DNA from: Thermoleophilia bacterium
Lineage (GTDB): Bacteria > Actinomycetota > Thermoleophilia > Miltoncostaeales > Miltoncostaeaceae
Length of the DNA: 64,000 bases
NCBI GenBank assembly: GCA_017882545.1
Contig: JADGPG010000060.1
Span: 1 to 64,000 of the forward strand
Reading direction: 5' to 3'
Of the stretch, positions 48,464 through 57,313 are shown piece by piece. The notes under the pieces were generated by a model. It did no database searches. It saw nothing but the letters and a program-made list of their open reading frames with translations, and was not told the origin of the DNA. Within the stretch, counting starts at the first letter, position 1. Each line of letters begins with the position of its first letter. Position numbers and translations under genes: made by a program.

Positions 48464-48898
48464 TTAGCTCTTCTTAGCGGCGGGAGCGGGGGGGTCGGGC
48501 TGATTCTGGAACTTCGACGGGCACTTGGTGATCATCGAACCCGGGTTTGCCACGAAGGTGTCGCCGCGCCGCGTACCGGTCATCACGACCTCCCGCGTGG
48601 CCTTGAAGGCATCCGGGACCGCGCCGGTGTAGACGACACGCACGCGGACCTTGGCGTTTTCCTTGTCCTGCACCCAGAACCGGAGACCCTGGGCGGTGTA
48701 GGCCTGGTCCTGAGGGTTCGCCAGAGGCTGCTGCGAGACGATCGCGTCCAGACGGTACGTCTGGCCGACCGGGCTCTTGAGCAGCTGGCCCGGTGAGACG
48801 TATGCCTGGAGCGCGCCACCAATGCTGAAGTACAGCAGTGCCCCACCGAGGACGGCCGCGACCGTCAGCGCCAGGGTGAATCGAACCCGGGACTTCAT
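48464..48898 (-). CDS. ccmE: Cytochrome c maturation protein CcmE, Cys-type variant
   Basis: VNP-type fold with TM, YVSPGQLLKSP, FVANPGSMITKCPSKFQ; adjacent to ccmF. Confidence 0.88.
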   Translation of the reverse strand: MKSRVRFTLALTVAAVLGGALLYFSIGGALQAYVSPGQLLKSPVGQTYRLDAIVSQQPLANPQDQAYTAQGLRFWVQDKENAKVRVRVVYTGAVPDAFKATREVVMTGTRRGDTFVANPGSMITKCPSKFQNQPDPPAPAAKKS

Positions 48899-49041
48899 GG
48901 GCTGATCGTAGCAATGCCCCTTCCGGCGGGGACCGATGACGCCTGTCATGAAACATCGCACGATGCCGCGAATCCGGATGCGTCGGTGCCCGGGGGTACG
49001 CTCCGGCCACGAATCCGCCGCAACCGCTGGAGCGTCGCGCC

Positions 49042-49917
49042 ATGTCCGCATCTGTCATCCGCCGCCTGCTCGCCGAGGGGCGCACCATCACCATGCCGGG
49101 CGTCTACGACGCGCTGACGGCGCGGCTTGCCGAGCAGGCCGGTTTCGACGTGGGGTTCGTCTCGGGATATGCCGTGTCGGCCGCGCGCCTGGCAAGCCCG
49201 GACCTCGGGTATCTCGGCGCGGCCGAGATGGCCCAGACTGCGGGCGAGGTCTGTGCGGCGACACGGATGCCGGTGGTCGTTGACGCCGACACCGGGTACG
49301 GCAACGCGCTCTCGGCCCGTCACACGGCCCGACGCCTGGCGGCGGCAGGCGCAGCGGGGATTTTTCTGGAGGATCAGGTATGGCCGAAGAAGTGCGGTCA
49401 CTTCGCCGGCAAGCGGGTTACTCCGTCCGACGAGTGGATCTCAAAGCTCCGGGCGGTACTCGATGTGCGCGAGGAGTACGGGGACCTGTTCGTGGTCGCC
49501 CGCACCGACGCGCGTGCGGCGGTCTCGCTCGACGAGGCCCTGCGACGGGCTGACGCGGCGGCGGAGATCGGCGTCGATGCCATCTTTGTCGAGGCCCCAC
49601 AGAGCGTTGCCGATCTCGAGGCGATTACTGCCGCCACGCCCGGCATCGTGCGGGTCGCCAACATGGTCGAGGGTGGACGCACGCCGCTGTTGACGCCGGC
49701 CGAGCTCCACGACCTCGGCTTCGACCTGATCGTCACGCCGCTGACGGCGCTGTTTGCGGCGACCAAGGCGATCCAAGACGCGTTCGCCACGCTGGTCCGC
49801 GTCGGGACGATGCGGGACCGGACCGACCTGCTGATTGGCTTCGCCGAGTTCGGTGCCGTGACGCAGATGGCCGCACACCAGGAGCTCGACGCGCGGTACG
49901 CGACCGGCGGGGCCTAG
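49042..49917 (+). CDS. Isocitrate lyase / PEP mutase family protein
   Basis: TMPGVYDALTARLAEQAGFDVGFVSGYAVSAA, VDADTGYGNALSARHTARRL, FLEDQVWPKKCGHFAGK. Confidence 0.92.
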   Translation: MSASVIRRLLAEGRTITMPGVYDALTARLAEQAGFDVGFVSGYAVSAARLASPDLGYLGAAEMAQTAGEVCAATRMPVVVDADTGYGNALSARHTARRLAAAGAAGIFLEDQVWPKKCGHFAGKRVTPSDEWISKLRAVLDVREEYGDLFVVARTDARAAVSLDEALRRADAAAEIGVDAIFVEAPQSVADLEAITAATPGIVRVANMVEGGRTPLLTPAELHDLGFDLIVTPLTALFAATKAIQDAFATLVRVGTMRDRTDLLIGFAEFGAVTQMAAHQELDARYATGGA

Positions 49918-50351
49918 CCGACCGCCTGCCCCTGGCCCCAGGCGGTAAGGACGATCTCGCGCGGCCCAGCGTCGTCGCGGAACTCACACAGGTAGATGCC
50001 TTGCCAGGCGCCAAAGAGCGGACGGCCGTCGGCCACAGGCATCAGGACCCCGGCACCCATCAGCGATGCTTTGACATGTGCCGGCATGTCGTCGGCCCCC
50101 TCGAGGGTGTGGGCAAAATACGGTGCGCCGTCGGGAACCGTCCGATCGAGCCATGCCGCCAAGTCGCTGCGCACGTCGGGACTGGCGTTCTCGTTCAGCG
50201 TCAGCGCGGCGCTGGTGTGGCGCACATAGCAGTGCAGCATCCCGATGCCGAGCCCATCGAGGTCGATCCGCTCCAGAAGCTCGCCGGTGACCAGGTGCAC
50301 GCCGCGCCGCCGGGGGGCGAGCCGCACCCGGGCCCGACGGACGTCGATCAC
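49914..50351 (-). CDS. YjbQ/UPF0047 family protein
   Basis: GMLHCYVRHTSAALTLNENASPDVRSDL, LMGAGVLMPVADGRPLFGAWQGIYLCEFRDD. Confidence 0.92.
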   Translation of the reverse strand: MIDVRRARVRLAPRRRGVHLVTGELLERIDLDGLGIGMLHCYVRHTSAALTLNENASPDVRSDLAAWLDRTVPDGAPYFAHTLEGADDMPAHVKASLMGAGVLMPVADGRPLFGAWQGIYLCEFRDDAGPREIVLTAWGQGQAVG

Positions 50352-51316
50352 CGACCGGCGGCCAGGAGCACGAGCTTGCGCCCGGTGGCCTGGTGGGCCT
50401 GCGCGGCCCACGCGGATGCGGCATCGTCGAGCGGCACCTCGTCGATGCCGATCCGGACCGTCCCCGCGGCGGCGGCCTGGCAGAGCAGCGGGTAGTCCCG
50501 CTCGAGGGCGGCAAACGGCTCGCTAAACAACGAGAACCCGAGGATGTCGACGCGCTTGCCGCGCAGCGGCCCGCCGGCAAGGCTGGCGGTCTGGGCGGCA
50601 GAGCTGCCAACCTGCACGACGCGGGCGCCGGTACGCAGGTGGGCGAGCACCGTCTGGAGCGGCTCGCCCCAGAGCGTGTCGATCACCAGGTCCAAGCCGT
50701 CGCCGGCAGCGTCGGCAAGGGCGCTGTCGGCCTCATGTGTGGCAACACCGACAACCGCGTCGGCACCGGCGCGCAGCGCGCGCAGACGGCCGTCCTCCGA
50801 ACGTGCCGCCGCCACGATCCAGCCGGCGCCCGCCGCCCGGGCCGCCTGAATGGCGACCTGACCGACGATTCCGGACGCGCCGAGGATAAGCACGCGCTCA
50901 CCGGGCACGATCGCGCCTCGACTCATGACCGGCATCCATCCGGCGAGCCCCGCGACACCCATCGCTGCGGCGAGCAACGGCGGGACGTCGTCCGGCACTG
51001 GGATGAGGAGGTCGTCCGCGACGACAAACAGCTCGGAAAAGCACCCGGTCATCCCGAGCGCCCACACCCGCGTTCCGGGCGCGAAACGCGCCGACGCGAC
51101 AACGACCCCGACGGCCTCGGCGCCGGCAACGCACGGTGCCACGGGCAGCGGCAGGTAGAAGCGCCCGGAGGCGATGGCCAGGTCGACGGGGTTCAGACCC
51201 GCGGCCTCGAGCCGGATCAGCGACTGTCCGGCGCCGGCGGTCGGCGCGGCCCAGTCTTCGGTCGCCGGCGGCTGCCCGTACTCCCGGATCACGACCGCGC
51301 GCACGCTGTCGCTCAC
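50348..51316 (-). CDS. NAD(P)H-quinone oxidoreductase-like (MDR/zinc-alcohol dehydrogenase family)
   Basis: AVVIREYGQPP, LEAAGLNPVDLAIASGRF, VLILGASGIVGQVAIQAARAAGA. Confidence 0.88.
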   Translation of the reverse strand: MSDSVRAVVIREYGQPPATEDWAAPTAGAGQSLIRLEAAGLNPVDLAIASGRFYLPLPVAPCVAGAEAVGVVVASARFAPGTRVWALGMTGCFSELFVVADDLLIPVPDDVPPLLAAAMGVAGLAGWMPVMSRGAIVPGERVLILGASGIVGQVAIQAARAAGAGWIVAAARSEDGRLRALRAGADAVVGVATHEADSALADAAGDGLDLVIDTLWGEPLQTVLAHLRTGARVVQVGSSAAQTASLAGGPLRGKRVDILGFSLFSEPFAALERDYPLLCQAAAAGTVRIGIDEVPLDDAASAWAAQAHQATGRKLVLLAAGR

Positions 51317-51444
51317 GGGGTCCTCATGGGATCCAGCGGCGCGAGCCATCCCGCCAGGTCCGCGACCAGCATCGCCCCGAGGATCACGATCACCATCGCG
51401 TACCAAACCCAGACGGGCCACAGGCGTGGGATACCGGATTCCAT
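51313..51444 (-). CDS. Candidate 43-aa single-TM protein not in the ORF track
   Basis: Translation by eye: MESGIPRLWPVWVWYAMVIVILGAMLVADLAGWLAPLDPMRTP*; GTGA overlap with the downstream oxidoreductase start. Confidence 0.55.
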   Translation of the reverse strand: MESGIPRLWPVWVWYAMVIVILGAMLVADLAGWLAPLDPMRTP

Positions 51445-51454
51445 CAGGGAGAGC

Positions 51455-53011
51455 CTACCCGATGATGGGATCGGACCGGAGCGTCGCGATCTGGTCGGAG
51501 CGCATGAACTCGGCGATTGCGGCGAGGTCGTCGTGGTCCGGCCGGCACCAGGCCGGCAGCAGATCGATGCGCTCGGCGGCCGGCGTCATCACCCGTCCAT
51601 CGAGGAAGGCGAATTGATCGAGGGTCAGGAACGCCGGGTGAGGGTGTCCGCACGTCCGAGCCAACGCCGCGATCTCCCGACGCAGGGTGCTGACGTAGTT
51701 TCCGAGACGCACCGATTTGAGGTCCGGGTCGAGTCCGTGCTGCAACCAGGCCGATTGGGTTGCCACGCCGCTCGGGCACCGGCCCGTGTGGCACCGCTGG
51801 GCCTGGATGCAGCCGATCGCCATCATCGCCTCACGGCCGACGTTGACCATGTCGGCACCCATGCCAAAGGCAAATGCCGCCGCCTCAGGCAGACCGAGTC
51901 GGCCCGATCCGACGAACACGACCCGATGCGCAATTCCACGGATCGCGAAGCTCCGGTAGGCCACCGCGTGTGCCTGGAGATACGGCAGCGCCACGTGATC
52001 GGTGAACACCAGCGGGCCCGCGCCGGTCCCGCCCTCGCCGCCGTCGACGGTCACGAAGTCCACACCCCGCCCGTTTGCGGACATCTGCTCGGCCAGGTCA
52101 TCCCAGAACGCGCTCTCCCCGACGGCCGACTTGATCCCCACCGGCAGCCCGGTGGCGTCGCCCAACCGCTCGACGAAGTCCAACATGGAATCGACATCCC
52201 TGAACTCGGTGTGCATCGCGGGGCTGCGGCAGTCGACGCCCTCAGGCACGCCGCGCGCGCGCGCGATCTCGGCGGTGACCTTCTTGCCCGGGAGAAGACC
52301 ACCGACACCGGGCTTTGCGCCCTGGCTGAGTTTGATCTCGATCGCGCGCACCGGATACCGCTCGCACTGCTCGACCAGGCGCTCGAGCGAGAACCGCCCC
52401 TGAGCGTCGTTGCATCCGAAATAGGCGGTTCCGACCTGGAAGATGAGGTCGCCGCCGTGGGCATGGTAGCGGGAGATCCCTCCCTCACCCGTGTCATGCA
52501 AGCAGCCGGCCAAACGGCTGCCGGTGTTCAAGGCCTCGACGGCCGCGCCGGACAACGCGCCGAAACTCATCCCCGAGATGTTGACAACCGACGGCGGGCG
52601 GAACGCGTGCCGGCGCCCCCGGGCCGCGCCAAGGACCTTGGCGCACGGCATGGCGTATCCCGGACCGTGCTCGACGACCGGATCCGGTTCGGGAAATGCC
52701 ACATTCAGAATGATCAGGTGGGCGGGATTGCGCTCGAACGCGTTGTCGGTGCCAAACGCGAAGCGGTTGTCCTCATGCTTGGCCGAGGCATAGATCCAGC
52801 GGCGCTGGTTGCGGCTGAAGGGCCGCTCGTCGTCATTGTTGGTGACGATGTACTGACGCAGCTCCGGGCCGACGGCCTCGAGGATGTACCGGAGATGCCC
52901 AACGACCGGGAAGTTCCGCAGGATCGCGTGCCGGCGCTGGAGCAGGTCGTAAGCGACCACGAGCGCTACGAGTCCACACAGGACCAGCAGTACGACCGCC
53001 CAGGCGGGCAT
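51455..53011 (-). CDS. FMN-binding glutamate synthase-domain protein (membrane-anchored)
   Basis: N-terminal TM, SVVNISGMSFGALSGAAVEALN, EIKLSQGAKPGVGGLLPGKKV, VDGGEGGTGAGP, CHTGRCPSGVATQ. Confidence 0.92.
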   Translation of the reverse strand: MPAWAVVLLVLCGLVALVVAYDLLQRRHAILRNFPVVGHLRYILEAVGPELRQYIVTNNDDERPFSRNQRRWIYASAKHEDNRFAFGTDNAFERNPAHLIILNVAFPEPDPVVEHGPGYAMPCAKVLGAARGRRHAFRPPSVVNISGMSFGALSGAAVEALNTGSRLAGCLHDTGEGGISRYHAHGGDLIFQVGTAYFGCNDAQGRFSLERLVEQCERYPVRAIEIKLSQGAKPGVGGLLPGKKVTAEIARARGVPEGVDCRSPAMHTEFRDVDSMLDFVERLGDATGLPVGIKSAVGESAFWDDLAEQMSANGRGVDFVTVDGGEGGTGAGPLVFTDHVALPYLQAHAVAYRSFAIRGIAHRVVFVGSGRLGLPEAAAFAFGMGADMVNVGREAMMAIGCIQAQRCHTGRCPSGVATQSAWLQHGLDPDLKSVRLGNYVSTLRREIAALARTCGHPHPAFLTLDQFAFLDGRVMTPAAERIDLLPAWCRPDHDDLAAIAEFMRSDQIATLRSDPIIG

Positions 53012-53133
53012 CCCGACCTCCTCTGCATCGTCGCGGCCGGCGGCGACGCCGTCCGGTACAGGCGAAGTATCGCGCGTCGGGCCGCCGACATGGCGGATGA
53101 CTCGGACACCGTAGTGGCAGCTACGCTTGCCCG

Positions 53134-54528
53134 GTGTCGACCGCCCCCGATGCAGGCCAAACCCGCCAGCCACTGACCGGTGCCGCCCGCACGGCACTCG
53201 TGTCGGTGGGCGCCGCAATCGTCCTGATCGCGATCAAGCTGATCGCGGGCATCAGTTCCAACAGCCTGGCGCTGATCTCCGAAGCCGTCCACAGCTGCGC
53301 CGACCTTGTTGCCGCGCTGCTTGCATTCTTGGCGGTGCGGGTCGCGGGCCGACCGGCCGACGCCGACCACCCCTACGGCCACGGCAAGGCGGAGCATCTG
53401 TCCGCGCTCATCGAGGGCATGATGCTCGTGGCCGCGAGTGCGGTGATCATCTACGAGGCGGTCACGCGCCTCATCCTCGGCGGCACGGAGGTCAACCCGT
53501 CGCCGTGGGTCTTTGGCGTCGTCGTGGTCATCATCGCCATCGACGGCGCCCGTGCGATGACCTCCTGGCGAGCGTCGCGGCGTCATCACAGCGCCGCGTT
53601 GGCGGCCGGAGCCGTGCATTTCGTCAGTGACATGGCCGGGACCGTGGCAGTGCTGATCGGCCTCATCGCCGCGAAGGCCGGATATCCCGGCGCGGACGCG
53701 ATCGCCGCCCTCGTCGTCGCCGCGCTCGTGCTGATCGCCTCCGGCGCGCTGCTGCGCCAGAACGCCGACATCCTCCTCGACCGCGCTGCGGCCGATGACG
53801 TCACGGCGGCCCGGGCGGCGATCGCGGACCTGGGCGACGTGGAAGTCCGGCGGCTGCGGTTACGCAGCGCCGCGGGCCACCATTGGGCCGACGTCGTCGT
53901 GGCGGTTCCGCCGGGGGTGGCGTTGGCCCAGGCCCACGCCACCGCGGACCGGGTCGAAGATGCGCTTGAACGGGTCCTTCCCGGCATTGACGCGGTGGTG
54001 CACGTCGAGCCGGGCAGCGGTCCGGTGACCGAGCGGGTGCGCGCCGCCGCTCAGGGTGTCACCGGCGTTCGCGAAGTTCACAACGTGCAGTTGCTCGACG
54101 TCGACGGCCACATCGAGGCCAGCCTGCACCTGAAGCTCCCGCCCGAGACGCGTCTCGCCAACGCCGACGCGACGGCACGCACGGTCCAGGCCGCGGTGCG
54201 GACCGAGGTTCCAGAGGTTGTCTCGGTACGGACCCACGTTGAACCGCTGACCTCCGCCGGCGCCGGCCACCAGGCCGCCGGGGCCGGCGCGGCACGGACC
54301 GCCACATCGCTGCGCGGCGACATCACCGACGCGACCGGATACGCCCCCGCCGAGATCCGCCTGGTCGACGTTGCCCAAGGACAGGTTGCGTTTGTCGTGA
54401 TCGGACTGCCGGCGTCCCTCTCACTCGCCGAGGCCCATGAGATCGCGGGCCGCGCCCGACGCGCCGGCCGCCTGTCCGATCCGGGTCTTGTGGACGTCTT
54501 CGTCCAGACCAACGCGGCCACCAACTAG
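53134..54528 (+). CDS. Cation diffusion facilitator transporter with extended multi-domain C-terminus
   Basis: SLALISEAVHSCADLVAALLAF, HPYGHGKAEHLSALIEG, HFVSDMAGTVAVLIG; about 240 aa of C-terminal region. Confidence 0.9.
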   Translation: MSTAPDAGQTRQPLTGAARTALVSVGAAIVLIAIKLIAGISSNSLALISEAVHSCADLVAALLAFLAVRVAGRPADADHPYGHGKAEHLSALIEGMMLVAASAVIIYEAVTRLILGGTEVNPSPWVFGVVVVIIAIDGARAMTSWRASRRHHSAALAAGAVHFVSDMAGTVAVLIGLIAAKAGYPGADAIAALVVAALVLIASGALLRQNADILLDRAAADDVTAARAAIADLGDVEVRRLRLRSAAGHHWADVVVAVPPGVALAQAHATADRVEDALERVLPGIDAVVHVEPGSGPVTERVRAAAQGVTGVREVHNVQLLDVDGHIEASLHLKLPPETRLANADATARTVQAAVRTEVPEVVSVRTHVEPLTSAGAGHQAAGAGAARTATSLRGDITDATGYAPAEIRLVDVAQGQVAFVVIGLPASLSLAEAHEIAGRARRAGRLSDPGLVDVFVQTNAATN

Positions 54529-54539
54529 GCCGGGCGCCC

Positions 54540-55298
54540 ATGCGATTCCGGCGCATCGCGCCCGAGGTCTTGGTCGGTACGAGCCGCGCATGGTCGACGA
54601 CCTGCACGATCGCCGGCCCGGACGGCGCCGTTGTCGTCGACGGCCCTGTCAGCCCCGCCGACGTCGCCGCGCTCGGTGCCCGGGCCGACGCCCGCGAGTT
54701 GGTCGCCACCCACGCCGACTGGGACCATCTGCTGGCGCCGCTGGCATTTCCGACCGCCCGTCGCCGCGCCGCCGCGGCGACGCTCCGGCGCCTAGCGGCC
54801 GAACGTCGACCGATTGCGGGCGAGCTGGCGGCCTGGGACAGTGCGCATGACCACCCCCCGCGCGGACTCCCCGACTGGGCCGACGCCGCCGAACTCCCCC
54901 AGCACGGACGCGCCAACACGGCGGCCGGTCCCGTCGAGATCGTGCCGGCCGACGGCCACACGACGGACGGAGTCGCCATCCTGCTCGTCCGTCATGGGGT
55001 GCTGATCGTCGGCGACTACCTCTCGCCCGTCGAGATCCCGTCGGTCGATCCGATCGCCGGGATCGGTGCATATCTGGCGACACTCGCGCGCCTCGACACG
55101 GTCGTTGCCGGGGTCGACTGGGTCGTTCCCGGGCACGGGTGGCCGCTGACCCGCCCGCGCGCCCGCGACCTGCTCGAGGCCGACCGCCGGTATCTGGAGC
55201 GCATCGCCGCAACCGGCGATGCGCCGCTTCCCCGTCATGCCACGGACGCGGTCCAGCGGCGCCAGCACGGACGCAACTGCCTCTGCACACGAGGCTAG
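54540..55298 (+). CDS. MBL-fold metallohydrolase-like protein with HADWDH motif
   Basis: VVDGPV, THADWDHLLAP, ADGHTTDG, VGDYLSP, VPGHGWP. Confidence 0.78.
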   Translation: MRFRRIAPEVLVGTSRAWSTTCTIAGPDGAVVVDGPVSPADVAALGARADARELVATHADWDHLLAPLAFPTARRRAAAATLRRLAAERRPIAGELAAWDSAHDHPPRGLPDWADAAELPQHGRANTAAGPVEIVPADGHTTDGVAILLVRHGVLIVGDYLSPVEIPSVDPIAGIGAYLATLARLDTVVAGVDWVVPGHGWPLTRPRARDLLEADRRYLERIAATGDAPLPRHATDAVQRRQHGRNCLCTRG

Positions 55299-55924
55299 CG
55301 TGCCCCGAACACCACCCGGTCAAGCGCATCAACCGCGGCGGGCCAGAACTGGCTCCCGGCGTGCAGCGTGCACTCGATGATCGCTTCGTCGATGGTGCGC
55401 GCGCTCCCGTACGGCCGTACGGAGATGATCGCATCCCAGGCGTCCGCGACGGCGATGATTCTCGCGCCCTCCGGAATGCGGATCCCGGCGAGGCCGTCGG
55501 GATACCCGCCGCCGCCCCAGCGTTCGTGATGGTGGCGCACCCACGCGACCTGCTCGGGCCGCAGGACTCCGTGGAGCATCTCGGCACCGATCCGGGAGTG
55601 ATCCTTGACAGCCTCGTACTCATGCTCGGTGAGTCGATCCGGCTTGAACAGGATCTGGTCGGGAATCGCAATCTTGCCGACATCGTGGACGACGGCCGCC
55701 TCATGCAGCAGCGCGCAATCTGCATCCGCCCAGCCGAGCTCCATGGCGATCGCGACCGCAAGATCGGCGACCCGATCCGAATGCCGCCGGGTCGAGGGGT
55801 CTTTGGCGTCGACCGCGCGAGCGAGTCCGAGCCGCGCCTTGACGGCCGCGCTGGTCGTCGGTGCGACGGATGGAAGGCGCGTCCCGGCCGCCGGGCCGGC
55901 ACCGGGCCGTCTGGCGGCGGTCAA
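55295..55924 (-). CDS. Stand-alone HD-GYP domain protein
   Basis: RHSDRVADLAVAIA, HDVGKIAIPDQILFKPDRLTEHE, HHHERWGGGGYPDGLAGIRIPEGARIIAVADAWDAI. Confidence 0.93.
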   Translation of the reverse strand: MTAARRPGAGPAAGTRLPSVAPTTSAAVKARLGLARAVDAKDPSTRRHSDRVADLAVAIAMELGWADADCALLHEAAVVHDVGKIAIPDQILFKPDRLTEHEYEAVKDHSRIGAEMLHGVLRPEQVAWVRHHHERWGGGGYPDGLAGIRIPEGARIIAVADAWDAIISVRPYGSARTIDEAIIECTLHAGSQFWPAAVDALDRVVFGAR

Positions 55925-56058
55925 CGGGCGACCCCGACGATGACAGCCTTACGCTCACGGGAACACACGCGCATACGCGGACAGATTCCCCCCGTGCTGA
56001 ACATTCCCTGCCTGTGCGCGTGGCGCCGCCCGGTCGGGACCTGCCAGACTCCCCTCCG

Positions 56059-57222
56059 ATGCTGGAGCATGCTGATGTGATCGTCGTTGGGGCCGGACCG
56101 GCGGGCTCAACCGCCGCCTTCCGCCTCGCCACCGAAGGCGCCCGCGTGGTGGTGCTGGACCGCCAGCGGTTTCCCCGCGACAAGCCGTGCGGTGGGGGCG
56201 TGACCGTCCGCGGCGCGAGGCTGCTGCCGTTCTCGATCGATCCCGTCGTCGAACGCGTCGTCGACCGGATCAACGTCACCATGGGCCACCATGGCCCGCG
56301 ACGAGACGTGACCGCCGGGTCGCCGCTGGTCTACATGACTCAGCGCCGGCGGCTCGACCATTTTCTGATCGACCAGGCGATCGCGGCGGGCGTTGACTTC
56401 CGTGACAGCACACGGGTACGCGCCATCGACATCCACCCGGGCGGAGTGCGCGTCCGGACCGACCACGGCACGATCACCGCCGCTGTCCTGGTCGGCGCCG
56501 ACGGCGCCAACGGGGTCACCCGGGCTGCGCTGGGCGCGCCCGAGCCCTCGTACGCCGTCGCACTGGAGGGCAACCTCCCGCGCGGCGCGTCCGGTTTCGA
56601 CGACCGTGACTACGAGACCGCCGCGCTCCTCGAGTTCGCGACGGTCCCGGGCGGGTATGGCTGGATCTTTCCCAAGGCCGACCACACCAACTTCGGTGTC
56701 GGCGGGTGGCTGTCCGAGGGGCCTCGCCTCCGTGCGCACCTGGACGAGCTGTGCGCGGCCCACGGCGTCACACTGGGAGATCTCGAGCACCTGCGCGGCC
56801 ATCGGCTCCCGATCCGACGGGCGGGCACGCCGATCGCGATCCCCCGGGCGGTCCTGGTCGGCGACGCGGCCGGCCTGGTCGACCCGTTCAGCGGCGACGG
56901 CATGTACGAGGCGTTCCTGTCGAGCAAGATCGCCGCCGAGACGATTACGGACCTGCTGGCGGGCGAGGTTCGTGACCTGTCCGGCTACCCGGAGCGACTC
57001 GGCGCCGCGCTCGAGCCGCACATGGCCGGCGCCTGGGTCGCCAAGCTGATGATCGAGCGCAGTCCCGCCGTCATGATGGGAATCCTGCACGTTCCCGGCA
57101 TGACCCGGGTCGTGGCCGAGCGAATGGGCCGCGTGGACTCCGACCACGGCCCATTCACGCGCCGGGTGGCGCGCGTCGTCGGTCGTCGCGCGCGACGCGC
57201 GCTCGGCGCTCACGCCGCCTGA
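56059..57222 (+). CDS. Geranylgeranyl reductase family FAD-dependent oxidoreductase
   Basis: DVIVVGAGPAGSTAAFRLATEGARVVVLDRQRFPRDKPCGGGVT, GYGWIFPKADHTNFGVGG, LVGDAAGLVDPFSGDGMYEAF. Confidence 0.92.
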   Translation: MLEHADVIVVGAGPAGSTAAFRLATEGARVVVLDRQRFPRDKPCGGGVTVRGARLLPFSIDPVVERVVDRINVTMGHHGPRRDVTAGSPLVYMTQRRRLDHFLIDQAIAAGVDFRDSTRVRAIDIHPGGVRVRTDHGTITAAVLVGADGANGVTRAALGAPEPSYAVALEGNLPRGASGFDDRDYETAALLEFATVPGGYGWIFPKADHTNFGVGGWLSEGPRLRAHLDELCAAHGVTLGDLEHLRGHRLPIRRAGTPIAIPRAVLVGDAAGLVDPFSGDGMYEAFLSSKIAAETITDLLAGEVRDLSGYPERLGAALEPHMAGAWVAKLMIERSPAVMMGILHVPGMTRVVAERMGRVDSDHGPFTRRVARVVGRRARRALGAHAA

Positions 57223-57313
57223 CTCACCGCCGGCCGCTCCCCCTGGGACCCCGGTCGGCGGTCACTACGCTATGACGGTCCTTCCCCAACCTCACCGCGA
57301 CGTTCGAGGCGAC

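Noticed and set aside
50393-53176. 927-aa plus-strand ORF
   Set aside because: Antisense to the oxidoreductase and FMN-glutamate synthase-like genes; low-complexity Arg/Gly/Asp/His-rich translation.
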